From the NCBI GenBank assembly GCA_021018815.1, contig JAITYX010000030.1, positions 7,032,501-7,096,500 of the forward strand: a DNA stretch of 64,000 bases, given 5' to 3'. This DNA comes from Talinum fruticosum. Taxonomy: Eukaryota; Streptophyta; Magnoliopsida; Caryophyllales; Talinaceae. Shown piece after piece: positions 13,115 to 24,418 of the stretch. The translations under genes and the position numbers were made by a program. The notes under the pieces are model-generated. The model made no database searches. It had not been told where the DNA came from and saw nothing but the letters and a program-made list of their open reading frames with translations. Every line of letters starts with the position of its first letter. The first letter of the stretch is position 1.

Positions 13115-13195
13115 TATACACTCAACAGAGAAAGAGGGATTTGGTTTCTTGCTGGGTTTAGTCAAATCAACACCATTAACAAATCTTTTCAAGAT

Positions 13196-13221
<26 letters not shown>
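13196..13221. repeat. (GA)n microsatellite
   Basis: About 13 uninterrupted GA units lie in the leader region of the minus-strand SirB1-like gene, where they read as (TC)n in the transcript. Such tracts are common in plant 5' leaders. Confidence 0.85.
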
Positions 13222-13228
<7 letters not shown>

Positions 13229-13299
13229 TGAATGAAGGGCTCTCTTGGGGGTTTCTCTCTCCTCACTCACTCCAGACCAGATGAATGACACGGATTGAT

Positions 13300-13796
13300 T
13301 TTGTTGTTCTGTTCATCACTTGTGGATGATTCCTCTAACTTATACTGCAGGACACAGAAAGCCCCGAATTTCATGGCAGGATTCACATTATTTTTAATAT
13401 TATTTTATTTTGTGGGATCATAATATATATGGTATTTATGGTCAATTATTCAATTATACGCATCATCATTTTTTAATTTTGTGATCTTATTAGGATCATT
13501 CGAGCCTAGAAATTTTGTGAAATCAAACTTACTTTTTAATTTTATAGAATTCAATAAATATTTTTAATTAGTTTTAATTAGTATTCATATTAAAATTTTG
13601 AAATATTTTTTATATAAAAATCTAAACAATTCTTTCAGTTATTAGTATATATACAGTTGTCATAAAGTCCAATATAAATTCGCTCATAAATATGTTACAC
13701 CTTTAAAACTAATCAAAATTTGAACCTAATAAATTATGTACGTATACAAACCAACATCTCAAAATTTGAACAAGGATTTAAATTGAACCAAATTAA
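13300..13796. other. AT-rich intergenic DNA
   Basis: The part near 13300 is probably the promoter of the minus-strand gene; the rest is AT-rich with no gene or transposon end that I can define. Confidence 0.4.
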
Positions 13797-14374
13797 GTTT
13801 AAGGGAATTTGGACACTATTAATATAAAATTTGAGGGTGGTGGACACCATTAATTCCAACTGGAGAATTGGATGTCAATACCTTCAACTTTAAACCTATT
13901 TACATTTCTTGCACAACCCATTGAGTTAAACTTGGCTATTGAATGATGTGAACGACGGTGTTATAATATGTGAACAACAACAACAACAACAATAATAATA
14001 ATAATAAGTTTTATTTATTTTTTGGATGATAATTCAGCAAACATGGTAAAAAACTACAAGATAAACCTAATGTCTTTGCCCCCTCGTGCTATATTTTCTC
14101 TCTTCTAGGGGTAAAGATATTAGGTTTAACTTGCATTTTTTAACCATTTTTGTTGGATTGTCATTCAAAAAATAAATAATTTTTTTAATTATTATCCTCG
14201 TGTAGAAGCATCGCCATCCATGTCATTCAACAATCTAGTTTAACTCGGTAGTGGTGTAAAAAATATAAATAAGTCTAAAGTTATGAGTGTCGGCGTCCAA
14301 TTCTCCAATTGAAATTAATGGCGTCCAACGCTCCAAACTTTGTATTATTGGGGTCCAATTCTCCAAATTTAAAC
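13797..14374. repeat. Fold-back element: long near-complete inverted repeat
   Basis: The two halves (about 13797-14085 and 14100-14374) are reverse complements of each other over almost their whole length. Matching landmarks include TGGAGAATTGGA (left near 13862; reverse complement near 14300 and 14355), 'gagttaaac' against 'gtttaactc', the block 'taaacctaatgtctttgcccc' (approximate, split by mismatches) against its complement, and 'gctatattttctctcttcta' at the centre. A transcript would fold into one hairpin of about 280 bp. Such structures are typical of fold-back MITEs and can feed small-RNA pathways. I could not fix a target duplication, so the outer ends are accurate to about 10 bases. 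Confidence 0.8.
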
Positions 14375-16712
14375 ATTTCTTTCAAAGTGGTAAACTTTTA
14401 TAAGACAACTTTATATATTCAAATATGAACTACTCTGAAATAAATTTGATGTAAAAGTGAACAAAATAATTTTTGTCCAAGTCATATTATTATTATTATT
14501 GAACCAATGATTATTAATATCAAGTGTGAGGGGTGATAATGACAAAAATAGGGGATTAGGTCCCTCAACTTGGAATTGGGTGTGTTGGAATACTGGCTCA
14601 CTAAGCAATATCATCCGTTGCTTCCTCCTCCTTTTTCCTTTTTCTTTCTGTCTTTTTGTAGAATACTGATTTGTGCTAAACAAAGGATTTCAAATAAAAG
14701 GTTGTGTAAGAGAATATTCAAAATTTTGGATTTATATTCATATACTACATTGATTTTTGTGTCTTTTTCAATTGTGCAAATATTTTAGATATGATAGTGT
14801 AATTATCTTCTCTTAGTATATTCTAATTTTTAATATAATTAGTTCGATTTATATTTTTCTCCTTCTTTTTGCTAAAAGGTATAAAAGATGATTTACGTAA
14901 TATTTGATCCTAATACTTAGCAATAATCCAACAAACTTTATGCAATTATTCAAACGGACACTTTCTTATAAATTAAGGTAGATATTTGAGACCTCTGCGA
15001 TGCGATTTTACATGACAAATTTGGCGTAAAATATATCATACAATTAAATCTAACTTTACATTGTGATTAAAAAAATTATATCGGCGATTAATTATCTCTA
15101 ACAACTATGTTTTCAATATTTCACACTTTGACAAAAGTCAATAAAGGAAAGGATCAATTCCTTCAATTACATTACTTCAAACAATAATAATCAAAATTTT
15201 CATGGGTTCAAAGGAATCAAGATCATTCAAGCTCGCCCCAAATTGTACTATTTTATCTCAAATCCAAGCATATGGTATTCAGTAGTACTCCCAAAAACTT
15301 CAATCCAGGCCCTCCTTATGTGACAAACTTCATATTTAAGTCTAGTCTCTTGATTTTCATAACCTAACTTGTACAACATTACATACATTTGATATTAGAC
15401 ATTTTTCTATGCTAAGCACATACAATTAGGCATTAAGTAAATCACTGAAGATCAGAAAAGTTTTTTCAAAAGAATTATATATTAAACTAAAGACAGTTAA
15501 CGAGATTAAATGTTATAAATTATGGGTGAATGTAAGTATGTAAACCGCAGAAAATATTTTCCTCAAAAATATTGTCCTTAAGAATGGACGAGCCAACATT
15601 ATGATTACCCATACTTAATTAATTGATGGCTTGAAGAATAACATATAGGTATATGCCAAAGTGAAGTTTGAGTTCAGTAGTTGATGAAAGAATATATCTT
15701 TGTTCAAATCATTGCCAGAGATTTCTCCCCTAAAATTAACCTCAAAACCTTTCTTGTTGTTGGATTCACACAATAGATATGCTTGGGTTGTTGGCTTATA
15801 TCGTATGTCTGTCCTCGACATAGGAAGATGAATTGGACAACAACCAAAACTTTCCTCGAGACTAAAATTTAAAGGGTAATTCAAATCCTCCTCACAATTC
15901 AAATGAAGGTTTCAATCATTTTTATTAAATTAGTAAATAACTCACTTTTCTGAAAAAAAAATTCAAATAAGTGTTTCAACCCTTTTGTAAAATTTAAATA
16001 AAACTCAATGAAAGCCAAACAATAATCATAAATTGGTACTTTAGTTATGACAACAACCTCCAATATGGATAGAAACAACATGTAGGAAGAGAGAATGAGA
16101 GGCACTCGAGCAACGTAAGCAAAGATTCAGAGAAAAAGATCTCAGGTAGCCACCCATTAAGAGAGAATAGATGAAATGAAAGCAATTGAGAGAGATAAAA
16201 TTTAAGAAATGAATTTAGTCATCAAAAAGCAATTCACAAGGTATATTTTGGGCACACTCTAATAGTAATGCCAGAATTTGTATCTACACAATAATTAATA
16301 CGAAAATCCGATGGATAACATAATATCACCAAAAAGTTGGAGGAAGGTGGATGTTAATATCTCGTGGAACAATGCTTCTAAGAGACCAATTGAGCTGTTG
16401 ATTGTTTGGCTAACTATGGAGTTTGGTTAGATATGAATATTTGTTTTCTTTGATTCTCCTCCCTTTGAGTTGAATGTTATTCTGGATGAGGATTTTTAAA
16501 TATAACAAAAAGGGTATATTTAACAAAAAGGGTATCTATAATTAGATGCCTGCCTATGGTCCAGTAGCTCTGGGACTACTTTTTATACCTACTTCACTAT
16601 TAAAACACAAATAAAAAATCTGACCTAATTTCAATTGTCTTTGTTAATTTTATCTTTTTATTAGGTTAATACAAAGTGTTACAGGGCAATTATATTCTTT
16701 ACTAAGTTTTTT

Positions 16713-16742
16713 ATGGATAATATATATATATATATTATCCAT
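16713..16742. repeat. Perfect 30-bp palindrome with TA core
   Basis: ATGGATAA, a run of TA, then TTATCCAT read identically on both strands. It is isolated in AT-rich DNA. It may be a degenerate TA microsatellite or the remains of short terminal repeats. Confidence 0.7.
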
Positions 16743-17626
16743 ATATTCTTCGTCAAATTTTATGCTTTTAGGTCTTTGTTTACTTGTAATAAATTAAGAA
16801 TCACTTGGTTTATATGTGTCCAGTAAACTTAGGTTTTGGCACTCAAACTCCTTTGAGCTCTCATGAGTCAGGATAACACTAGGGTCAATTTTCTATTTTC
16901 AAAAAAAAAAAATCACCCACAGAATCTATGGAGAAAAAGAGAGGCCACATATATTAATAATTTTGAATTAAACATTTCATTTTATTAAAAAATATTTATA
17001 TAGCATCATCATTATCATTAGAAATAACATAATATAGTATTTTATATGTGATATCATTGCATTAAGAGATAGTGATATTATCCATTTTAACGGTATTTTT
17101 TAATACTTTGAAATGATTAATATATTACTTTGAGAAATTTATTAATTTAAATTATAACTCTGAATAATTCTAGGTGAATATAAGGAGTCAATTGTGGAAC
17201 ATTTCCATCTTTTAGATGAGGTGAAACTACTCAAAAATTGTTGCTAACCAACTTTTTTAAAAAATATAAAAAAATACTCTAGAAACATATACAAGAATCA
17301 ATTTTCATTCAATTACCCCTATTATTCAACAAAAAATTAAAGAAAATATGGTTAGACAATTATATATATTTAAATCTACCGTTATTTTATAGATAAACAA
17401 TATATCGAATTATAATAAGATCTTTTCTAATAATATAAGTTAGAATTTTAAAAATAATAAGATTAATTCTTACCTAATAATTATTTTATAAAATATAAAT
17501 TTAGATTTTTCTTTTTCACTTACATAGTGAATCAATTATACTCATACGACAACTGATAAGATATATTTAACAAGATAAGGCCTACTAGAGTCTCCACATA
17601 TCGAAATATTTCCCCACCTTAAACAT

Positions 17627-17699
17627 ATGACTCAAAATAGTAATTATATTATAATAATAATAATAATATGACTCAAAATAGTAATTATATTATAATATA
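17627..17699. repeat. 41-bp direct tandem duplication
   Basis: The text 'atgactcaaaatag' followed by 'taattatattataat' occurs at 17627 and again at 17668, separated by an ATA/ATT microsatellite. This looks like slippage or a local duplication. Confidence 0.75.
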
Positions 17700-18589
17700 G
17701 TACAATAAATAATTAAAACTCTCGCTATAGGAGACAATTACAGCTTTAGAATAAGATTAGAATAAAATAAATAAATAATTAATTAAAATTATAAATAGGG
17801 AAAACCAGGACTTGGCACTGATGAAAATTATGAGCTCTACTGGTTAAAAACCTTACAACCAACATATACTAGCTAGGCTCAAACATATTTCCTATTTTAC
17901 AATAAGATGTTTTTTATATGCGCCTATTTCATAATTAACGAATTATTTTAACATAATTAATATGTTATACTATAGAAAACATTACATCTTATAGTAAGTT
18001 TCTATAAAATAATATCATCCAAGATATACGTTAATCTTGACATCTTATTAACACATTTTCATTAAAAAAAAAAAGAGATTTTTAAATAGGCTCAATTTTT
18101 TAAAGTACAAAAGATTAAAAAAATAGTGGTGTTAAAACGAGAATGTTATGGGATCAATTAATAATTCGAGATATTATAAATAAAATAACGTAAAATTTAA
18201 AATATTAAAATTTAATAATTTGAAAAAAAAAAAGTGAGCAGTAGCTATCAAGATTACAAGGAGTCAGATAAGGATTACGTTGCTTTAGAATTGATAATTG
18301 GTTTTGGGTGTTTGTGATACGTTACTTCACTAAATCAAGACAAAATGAAATTATTATTTGTTAGTATTATTATTGTGATTATAAAAAGAAAGAAGAAGCA
18401 GGGTGGTTGATGTGATGCCTCCATAACAATTATTAATTAGATGACTTAGCAGAGAATAGACACCTATCTATACCTTATCTTGCAGCTGGCACCATCACTC
18501 CGGCTACACCATTACCCTCCAAACTCTCACAAAAAAATTTTAGATTCTACGGATTAGGTTTAGACCCTATTTTATTAATTTTTAATTTA

Positions 18590-18840
18590 TAATTTTATAA
18601 ATTTTTTACAGTTTCTTACGAATACTTATATCTCCTTTACACTTTCTTACAATCGCTCCTTACAATCGTTTACAGCTTCTTTATATTTTCTTACAACTCC
18701 TTATACTACTTTACAACTTTTTATAATTAACTTTACAATTATCTTACATCTCGCTACAGTTTCTTATAACAAATGTACATCTTTTACAACTCCTTACAGC
18801 TTTACTTACAGCTTCCTTCCAACTCCTTATATCCTTATAG
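18590..18840 (+). repeat. Degenerate minisatellite rich in 'cttacaactcctta'-like units
   Basis: Variants of 'ttacaactcc', 'ttacagcttc', 'ttacaatcg' and 'ttatatct' recur every 12-20 bases for about 250 bp. The units are too diverged for exact counting. There is no protein frame and the function is unknown. Confidence 0.55.
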
Positions 18841-19251
18841 TTAAATGGAATAGGGGCCTTAATTTAGTGGTTAAAACTGAAGTATTGGCTATATTAAATT
18901 TCATATTCGATTTTTTTATTATTAATATTATAATTATATTATATTATTTTTTATGCCTCTTCTAAATTGAAAAAGAATCGATTCACATTAAGGGTACGTT
19001 CAAAATAGTCTGTTAAAATCGGTTCTTATAACTTAAATAAGTTGAAATGATTAGCTACTATAACTTTGATAGATGAAACAAGCTAAAATAGTTGGTTGTT
19101 ATAGGTACCGTAAAATGAGCTTAAATAAGATGTAAAAAGCTTAAATGAGCTAGAATGATTAATAGTCATGTTATAACTATTATATCCGAAATGAGTTGAA
19201 AGTTATTATAAATATTGGTGTACATATAAAATTGAAGTACTTTGTTCACTA
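18841..19251. other. AT-rich DNA between repeats
   Basis: 18985-19240 contains several variants of 'cttaaatgagct' and 'gagcttaaataag', which looks like an old repeat without identifiable ends. No gene is visible. Confidence 0.35.
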
Positions 19252-19531
19252 TGGGCCTGTTCGAACTTACATACAAAACGCACATAAACGTAAATATACA
19301 CGTAAACTAACATAGACGAACATCAACGAACATAAAAAGCGAAACGAACATAAACGAATATAAACTAACATAAAAAGCGTAAACGAACATAAACGAATAT
19401 AAACTAACATAAATAAATATAAATGAACATAAATATATAAATAGATAGAACATAAACTAAACATAAAAGTGCAGAAATGAACATAAAACATCAATAAATT
19501 TTGTTTTTCTTGTAAAGTCGAACGAGCCCTA
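19252..19531. mobile_element. Small TIR-bounded element filled with an AAACGAACATA-type minisatellite
   Basis: The left end reads GGGCCTGTTCGAAC (from 19253) and the right end is CGAACGAGCCCT (19519-19530), an imperfect inverted pair. Between them, 'aaacgaacataaac' and 'gaatataaactaacata' variants repeat many times. TA borders both ends. It resembles a MITE whose interior expanded as a tandem repeat. The superfamily is uncertain. Confidence 0.55.
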
Positions 19532-20867
19532 TATAATGTTTTATGATTAGAAGAAGTCAAATAAATCTAAATTTGGATTAACTTTGGATAGAATAATGGA
19601 GATGAAAAGTGATTTGTATTTAAATTTAAAATTTAGACTAAAAATTTATTACTTTATCCAACTTTCCTATATTGTCTATCAAAAAAAAAAAAAAACACTT
19701 TCCTAGATTGGATCATACATTTTCTGTAATTTAGACAAAATAAATTTGTTGAAAATGTACTTTTTATGGTTTGGAGAAATTAGATCTAGCAATAAAAGTT
19801 AACTAAAAAGAAATTTATTTCGAATTAAAAATTCATACAAACAATTTATGACTTTGCCCAATTTTTTAATGGAATAAATTTGGGTAATCAATTAGACCAA
19901 AGTTTGTCAACTCTACAACAAGTGGTTTCTCATGAATCTTGAAAGTATTCTCTATATATTTTGGAATTTCCATGCACTATTTTTTCATGTGTACTATTTA
20001 AAAAATTTTAAATAATTTTTTTCTGTCAGTTTTCTACTTTTCTCCTATCACCGACCAAGCGTCCTATTATATTTAAATTGCATTTTTATTTTTATTAATT
20101 TATTTATTGGCTGTTTTTGGAGCCAAGTCGACCTTGAATTATTACCCCCACCGAGCTCTCTCTCTCTCTCTTCCCCTAAAATCTATGTAATTTAGCATGA
20201 TTCATGCATTTCTTGTTTCTTGTTTCTTGTTTCTGAAAAAATTATTTAGCGTATATTGTTCTTTGTCACAATTTTAAACCCACGGTACTAAAACTTTTTG
20301 GTCCTGTTTTGATAGCCTTTTTTTAGTAAGTGGGTGTAGCATACTTGCCGCTATCTTATGGTTATTCTAGTGACCTTTATAAGATAAGAAAACGGATACC
20401 AAAGCTCACGAATCAAACCCACCACAAGTAATTTTATAACCATGCTAAAGTTGGAGAAATTACTCCCTCCTAGACTCGAACTTGGGATGAGAGTGTGGGA
20501 AGATAGAGATTGACCTAGTCTTCGGTACGTCTTATTTTAACTAGTTAAAATTATCTTAATAAAGAGTAAAAAATTTAGTGTTTAAATTTTCACAAATTCC
20601 AATCCCAATAAAAATAATAATAAGGAGCACAAAATAAATATCAAACAAATCAAACAATAAGTTAATGAGATTTGATCCTTAATTTGCCTAGTTCCTGCCT
20701 AGAGTTCCTACCTTACGGTTTTTTTCTTTTATTAGGTCACTTGATTAGTAATAATGATTCCTAATTACATACCTACAAGTTAAATATATGACTCTAGTGA
20801 TTTGTTTGAGAGGAGAGTAAGAAGAGTAAATAAGAGTAAGACATGTTTTGTTCGAGTTTATTTTAAC
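19532..20867. other. AT-rich intergenic DNA
   Basis: AT-rich with a poly-A run near 19681, a short (TC)n tract near 20158-20173 and a triple 'cttgtttct' at 20211-20233. No gene or defined element is seen. Confidence 0.4.
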
Positions 20868-21491
20868 TAGGGATAACAGTGGATTCCGTACCCGATTTAA
20901 ACTTGTCGGATCCGACCTGAATTAGTTGGTCCGAGTTTGAAAATTTTGGACCCGATGGATGTGGGTTGGATCCGGGTCTAAAATTTGAGACACATACCTT
21001 ACCTATGGACCCGATTATTTATTTATTTTTAAAAAAAAATATGATTTAAACTTGACTTGCCCTAATTTTTTTGAACAATTCAATCACTCTTGCCTTGTAC
21101 ACTCATTATCAATCATCATGCATAACTCTCAAACACTTACTCTCACATTTTTTCAAATTTGTTTAATTTGTTTAATTTTTGAATATTTGTTTTAATTTGT
21201 CAATTTATAGGTTACCTAAATGCATGTGTGAAAAGTAAGAAATTTGTGTTACCTACAAATGTGTAATAATATTAAATGGAGCATAAGAATGAAAAAAAAT
21301 ATGTTGCTTCTTAGCAATTTTAGTTTGAAATTTTATGGACCCATTTAGGATCCATGGACATGTAGGCTTAATGGGTCCGAATATGAGTCAATGTTTTACA
21401 AACCCAACGGATCCGGGTTCAAATTCAAAAAAATTAAACGGGTATAAGTCCACTTCAACCCCGATTCGGACCCGACCAATTGTCATCCCTA
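20868..21491. mobile_element. hAT-like non-autonomous element with 8-bp target duplication
   Basis: The left end is TAGGGATAACAGTGG and the right end, read on the other strand, is TAGGGATGACAATTGG. The flanks are ATTTTAAC (20860-20867) and ATTTTAAG (21492-21499), a 7-of-8 match, the length expected for hAT transposition. Both subterminal zones are rich in 'ggacccgat', 'ggatccgggt' and 'gacccgacc' words. There is no transposase, so it must be mobilised in trans. Confidence 0.75.
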
Positions 21492-22529
21492 ATTTTAAGT
21501 TAACTTATTATTATAAAGTGAACTTCTTTGAATTTATTTGTTGAAGTTATTCTACACTTCTTTTAAATTTATTTCCTAAACTTATTATGAACTTGTTTTA
21601 AACTTATTCGTTAAAATTACACTATGAGTTATGTTCAATAATTAGATGATTACTAACTTAATTGTTATCATCATCATCCACGTCATTATCATTATAAATA
21701 AGGATTATAATGTTAATGGTGTCAATTATTATCATTATAAATAAAGAGAAAGGGTGTTTAATGAGCTGGGATTCTCCAAATAATAAAAAAATTGAATGTT
21801 TATCTCTGATAATATTTACTATATACTTTTTAAAAGAAATTGTGGAAATGGTGGGGGATTGTTTAAACTATTTTCAAAATATAAAGGAAATAATAATATA
21901 GACTAAAAGGGTGGTTAAACCATTTGAATAGGTATGCCCTTAACCACCCTGTATAGTCTATAAGTGTCCTCCAATATGCAATATTTTGGATAAGGAGATA
22001 AAGATCTTTTATTAAGATGTCAAAATTTTTGTCAAGAGAGAATACGGTAGAGAGAAAACCAAATTTTTCTTTCATATTTTACAACTTCTCCACAGATAAC
22101 TCGATTTTATCATATCCTAAAACTACTTCGTAGATCCTCCATTCGTAGATCCCAAAGTTTTAAGGAAAGTATTGCGTGCTTCGCTTTAAAATCATCCGCG
22201 AGATGATAAAAGTTCATAGATACAGTCTTACTTACTCATAAGCTATATAAAAATAATTTGTAAATTTTCAGAAAAATTGAACAATTGACTTTATGATAAC
22301 GAAATTAAATAAAATGTTCATAAATTTTATTACTCATAAAATTTTATTATTTATTTTCTTTAGTTGACATAATTAATTTTATATTTTTTCAAAAATTAAA
22401 TAATAAATTTTCACTCAAGTATTTAATTTTAACAAAAAATAACAAAAAAAAATAACGACGTAAACTTTTTTTGCCCAGCTCGGAGATATAGAAATTACAA
22501 AATATATGAGCCAAATTTTCTAGCCCAAC
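21492..22529. other. AT-rich intergenic DNA
   Basis: No protein-like frame is seen. 'tggttaaaccatttgaataggtatgcccttaaccaccc' (21912-21949, interrupted) contains a short inverted word pair (gggtggtta / taaccaccc), perhaps a remnant of a small element. Confidence 0.35.
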
Positions 22530-22700
22530 AGCTAAGTGCTGACCCCCCTTTCCGATCGTACAATTTCTTTTGGGTCCAAGGTAAAAGTTCTCTTAAGTAA
22601 TAAGTGTTCTTTCGATGATTCGAACTTGTGTCTCCTCTTTATTAGAGTAAGACCCTACAATTTTAACCGGTACTTTGGACCCTCTTTAAACACTACTAGC
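22530..22700 (-). mobile_element. Possible SINE remnant (tRNA B-box-like)
   Basis: The minus strand contains CAAGTTCGAATCAT (about 22616-22629), which matches a tRNA-type B box, in text very like the candidate at 38.3 kb ('caagttcgaatc' preceded by 'acac'). The A box is not clear. Probably an old tRNA-derived SINE fragment. Confidence 0.35.
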
Positions 22701-22789
22701 CATACAAGTAAAAAGAAAAAAAAATCCTAGGTTGAACAAAAAAAGCATCGTCTTGTTCATTAGCTAGCAAAGAAAAAAATGCTATCCGG

Positions 22790-23430
22790 TTGGATAGAAT
22801 GCATGAGCTGAAAAGCAATCCAATTCACAAGGATTGTCACCGTACGTTTTGGCTAAATTTTGGATTACATGATACAGTACTGCAATTGCTCGATATAACT
22901 TCATTAAGTATGCACATCTTTGACACGATAGATTGTATTTTAAAGGTGATTCGGATATTTCCCGAACAGTTCCGTCTCACCTGCCACATCACTAGCCGGT
23001 TGTGCTTAATCAGTCGGACAATAGAGGTACAAACCCAAACCCACTCTCGGCAAGCCTGGTAAGGCCCAAAAGTCCACTAGGGTTAGGGTTTCCATCATCA
23101 CTATGGTAAATTACTACTATATCCCAAGTAAATTCCTCTATAAATACTCAAAAAGCCTTACTCCGGTAAGCAAATCCCAAATCCCAATAAATTCCCCTTT
23201 GGGCACATCGAGGAAGATTTTCTTCGATTCGCTCACTTACTTCAACATACTAACTTGAGCGTCGGAGTAGCGTTCTCCAGGATCCACCCCCGTGGCATCG
23301 CCTTTCGCAACGTAAGTAGTTGTCACGTGGAATCCATTCGATCAAGCCAGGCCCTCACAGAAATCCTCTCTCTCTCGAATCGTCATCCTCATCATCACAC
23401 CCGTTTTCCTCCGTAAACAAAAGGAAGATT
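22790..23430 (+). mobile_element. LTR-like sequence (possible solo LTR of a Ty3/gypsy-type element)
   Basis: The run 'ctataaatactc' (about 23141), followed at some distance by 'acttgagcgtcggagtag' (about 23252) and 'aggatccacccccgtgg' (about 23279), is the promoter and start region I associate with plant gypsy and TRIM long terminal repeats. 'cacctgccacatcac' upstream also fits. I could not find paired terminal repeats or TG..CA ends, so the boundaries are approximate. Confidence 0.5.
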
Positions 23431-23731
23431 GACATATAATAGAATCACATAAAATTCTCTGAACTCATTCAATAATTAAAATAAATAAATTTAATATAAT
23501 ATCATCTAATCGTCTTTCGCGTGAAAAAAATATCACTTCCTCCGTGTAAAAAAAGCACATTCTAATATATGACAAATTGCACTAGCATGGTGAACCAACA
23601 AACTCACACCGAAATTGAAGAAGATAAACAACTTTGCGAAAAATAAATTCACACTAACATAAAATTTATTAGTACGAATGTAAGAGATATAAGGCAACTT
23701 GAGACTACCTTATAACTAAATAAAACTCTCA
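23431..23731. other. AT-rich intergenic DNA
   Basis: Nothing beyond AT-rich sequence could be supported here. Confidence 0.35.
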
Positions 23732-24418
23732 TTATGGGTGAGTAATTTTAAATACCTCCTAAATTTGAGAATCCGAACATGAACTTGTTTGACCAATTCC
23801 TGAATTTTAGGAATTTAAACTTGAACCTAGATCATAGGGTCTAGTTCCGGTTCTAAAGTATCCTATCAAAGCTTTCAAAGTGTTTTAAAATTTTTTAAAA
23901 AATAACTCAAATAGTAATATTTAACTCAAGTTTAATACACAATGTTGCTTCAACTCAAGGAGCAAGCAAACGATAATTCAAAATATTAACTAAATAATAA
24001 TTATACATAACCAAATGTCTCAAATTAATTAACTAATAAATTCAAATTCAAAAATAACGTAGCCATTTAATTACAATTATATTTGTTAATTAGAATATTT
24101 TTATAATTTTGGTTGGTTTCATTTCATAAAAGATCATAAACATATAACCTTAAGCCCTCAATTTTTGTTAAAGGTTCCGGGTATCCATAATTCCAAGTTT
24201 CGAGTATTAAACATGTCTTAATGATTAGTTCGATTTTAAGAATCGGACCTAAAACTATGAACCGGTTCCAAATTTTTACGAACCGAACTCGAACCTTTTG
24301 ACATGTTCTAAATTTTTAGGAACCGAACCTTGAACCTTTTGACCTATTCCAGTTATGAAACCCGAACAATTTGGTCGGTTTCGATTCAACAGTGTACATG
24401 TTAGACATGCTCACCCCT
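23732..24418. mobile_element. hAT-like MITE, first copy of a shared family
   Basis: The left end is TTATGGGTGAGTAATTTT and the right end on the other strand is AGGGGTGAGCATGTC. The flanks AACTCTCA (23724-23731) and AACTCTAA (24419-24426) match at 7 of 8 bases. Inside are 'ggtctagttccggtt' and 'gttgcttcaactcaagg', which recur in the element at 28387-28809. No coding frame. Confidence 0.7.

Larger units (their letters stand above)
14375..18589. other. Gene-poor AT-rich region
   Basis: About 4.2 kb of AT-rich DNA with many A/T runs. Short open frames on the minus strand at 15615-15902 and 15899-16105 overlap by a few bases and have no recognisable domain. A perfect 30-bp AT palindrome lies at 16713-16742. 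A 41-bp unit starting 'atgactcaaaatag' is repeated at 17627 and 17668. I find no gene, RNA gene or complete element. Confidence 0.4.

Noticed and set aside
15615..16105. Two adjoining minus-strand frames of 95 and 68 residues
   Set aside because: They are in AT-rich DNA, share no recognisable domain, and have no splice or start context linking them. Kept only as a note in the region description.
19267..19560. A 97-residue minus-strand frame with many Tyr, Leu and Cys residues
   Set aside because: It is a product of the AAACGAACATA-type tandem repeat, not a membrane protein gene.
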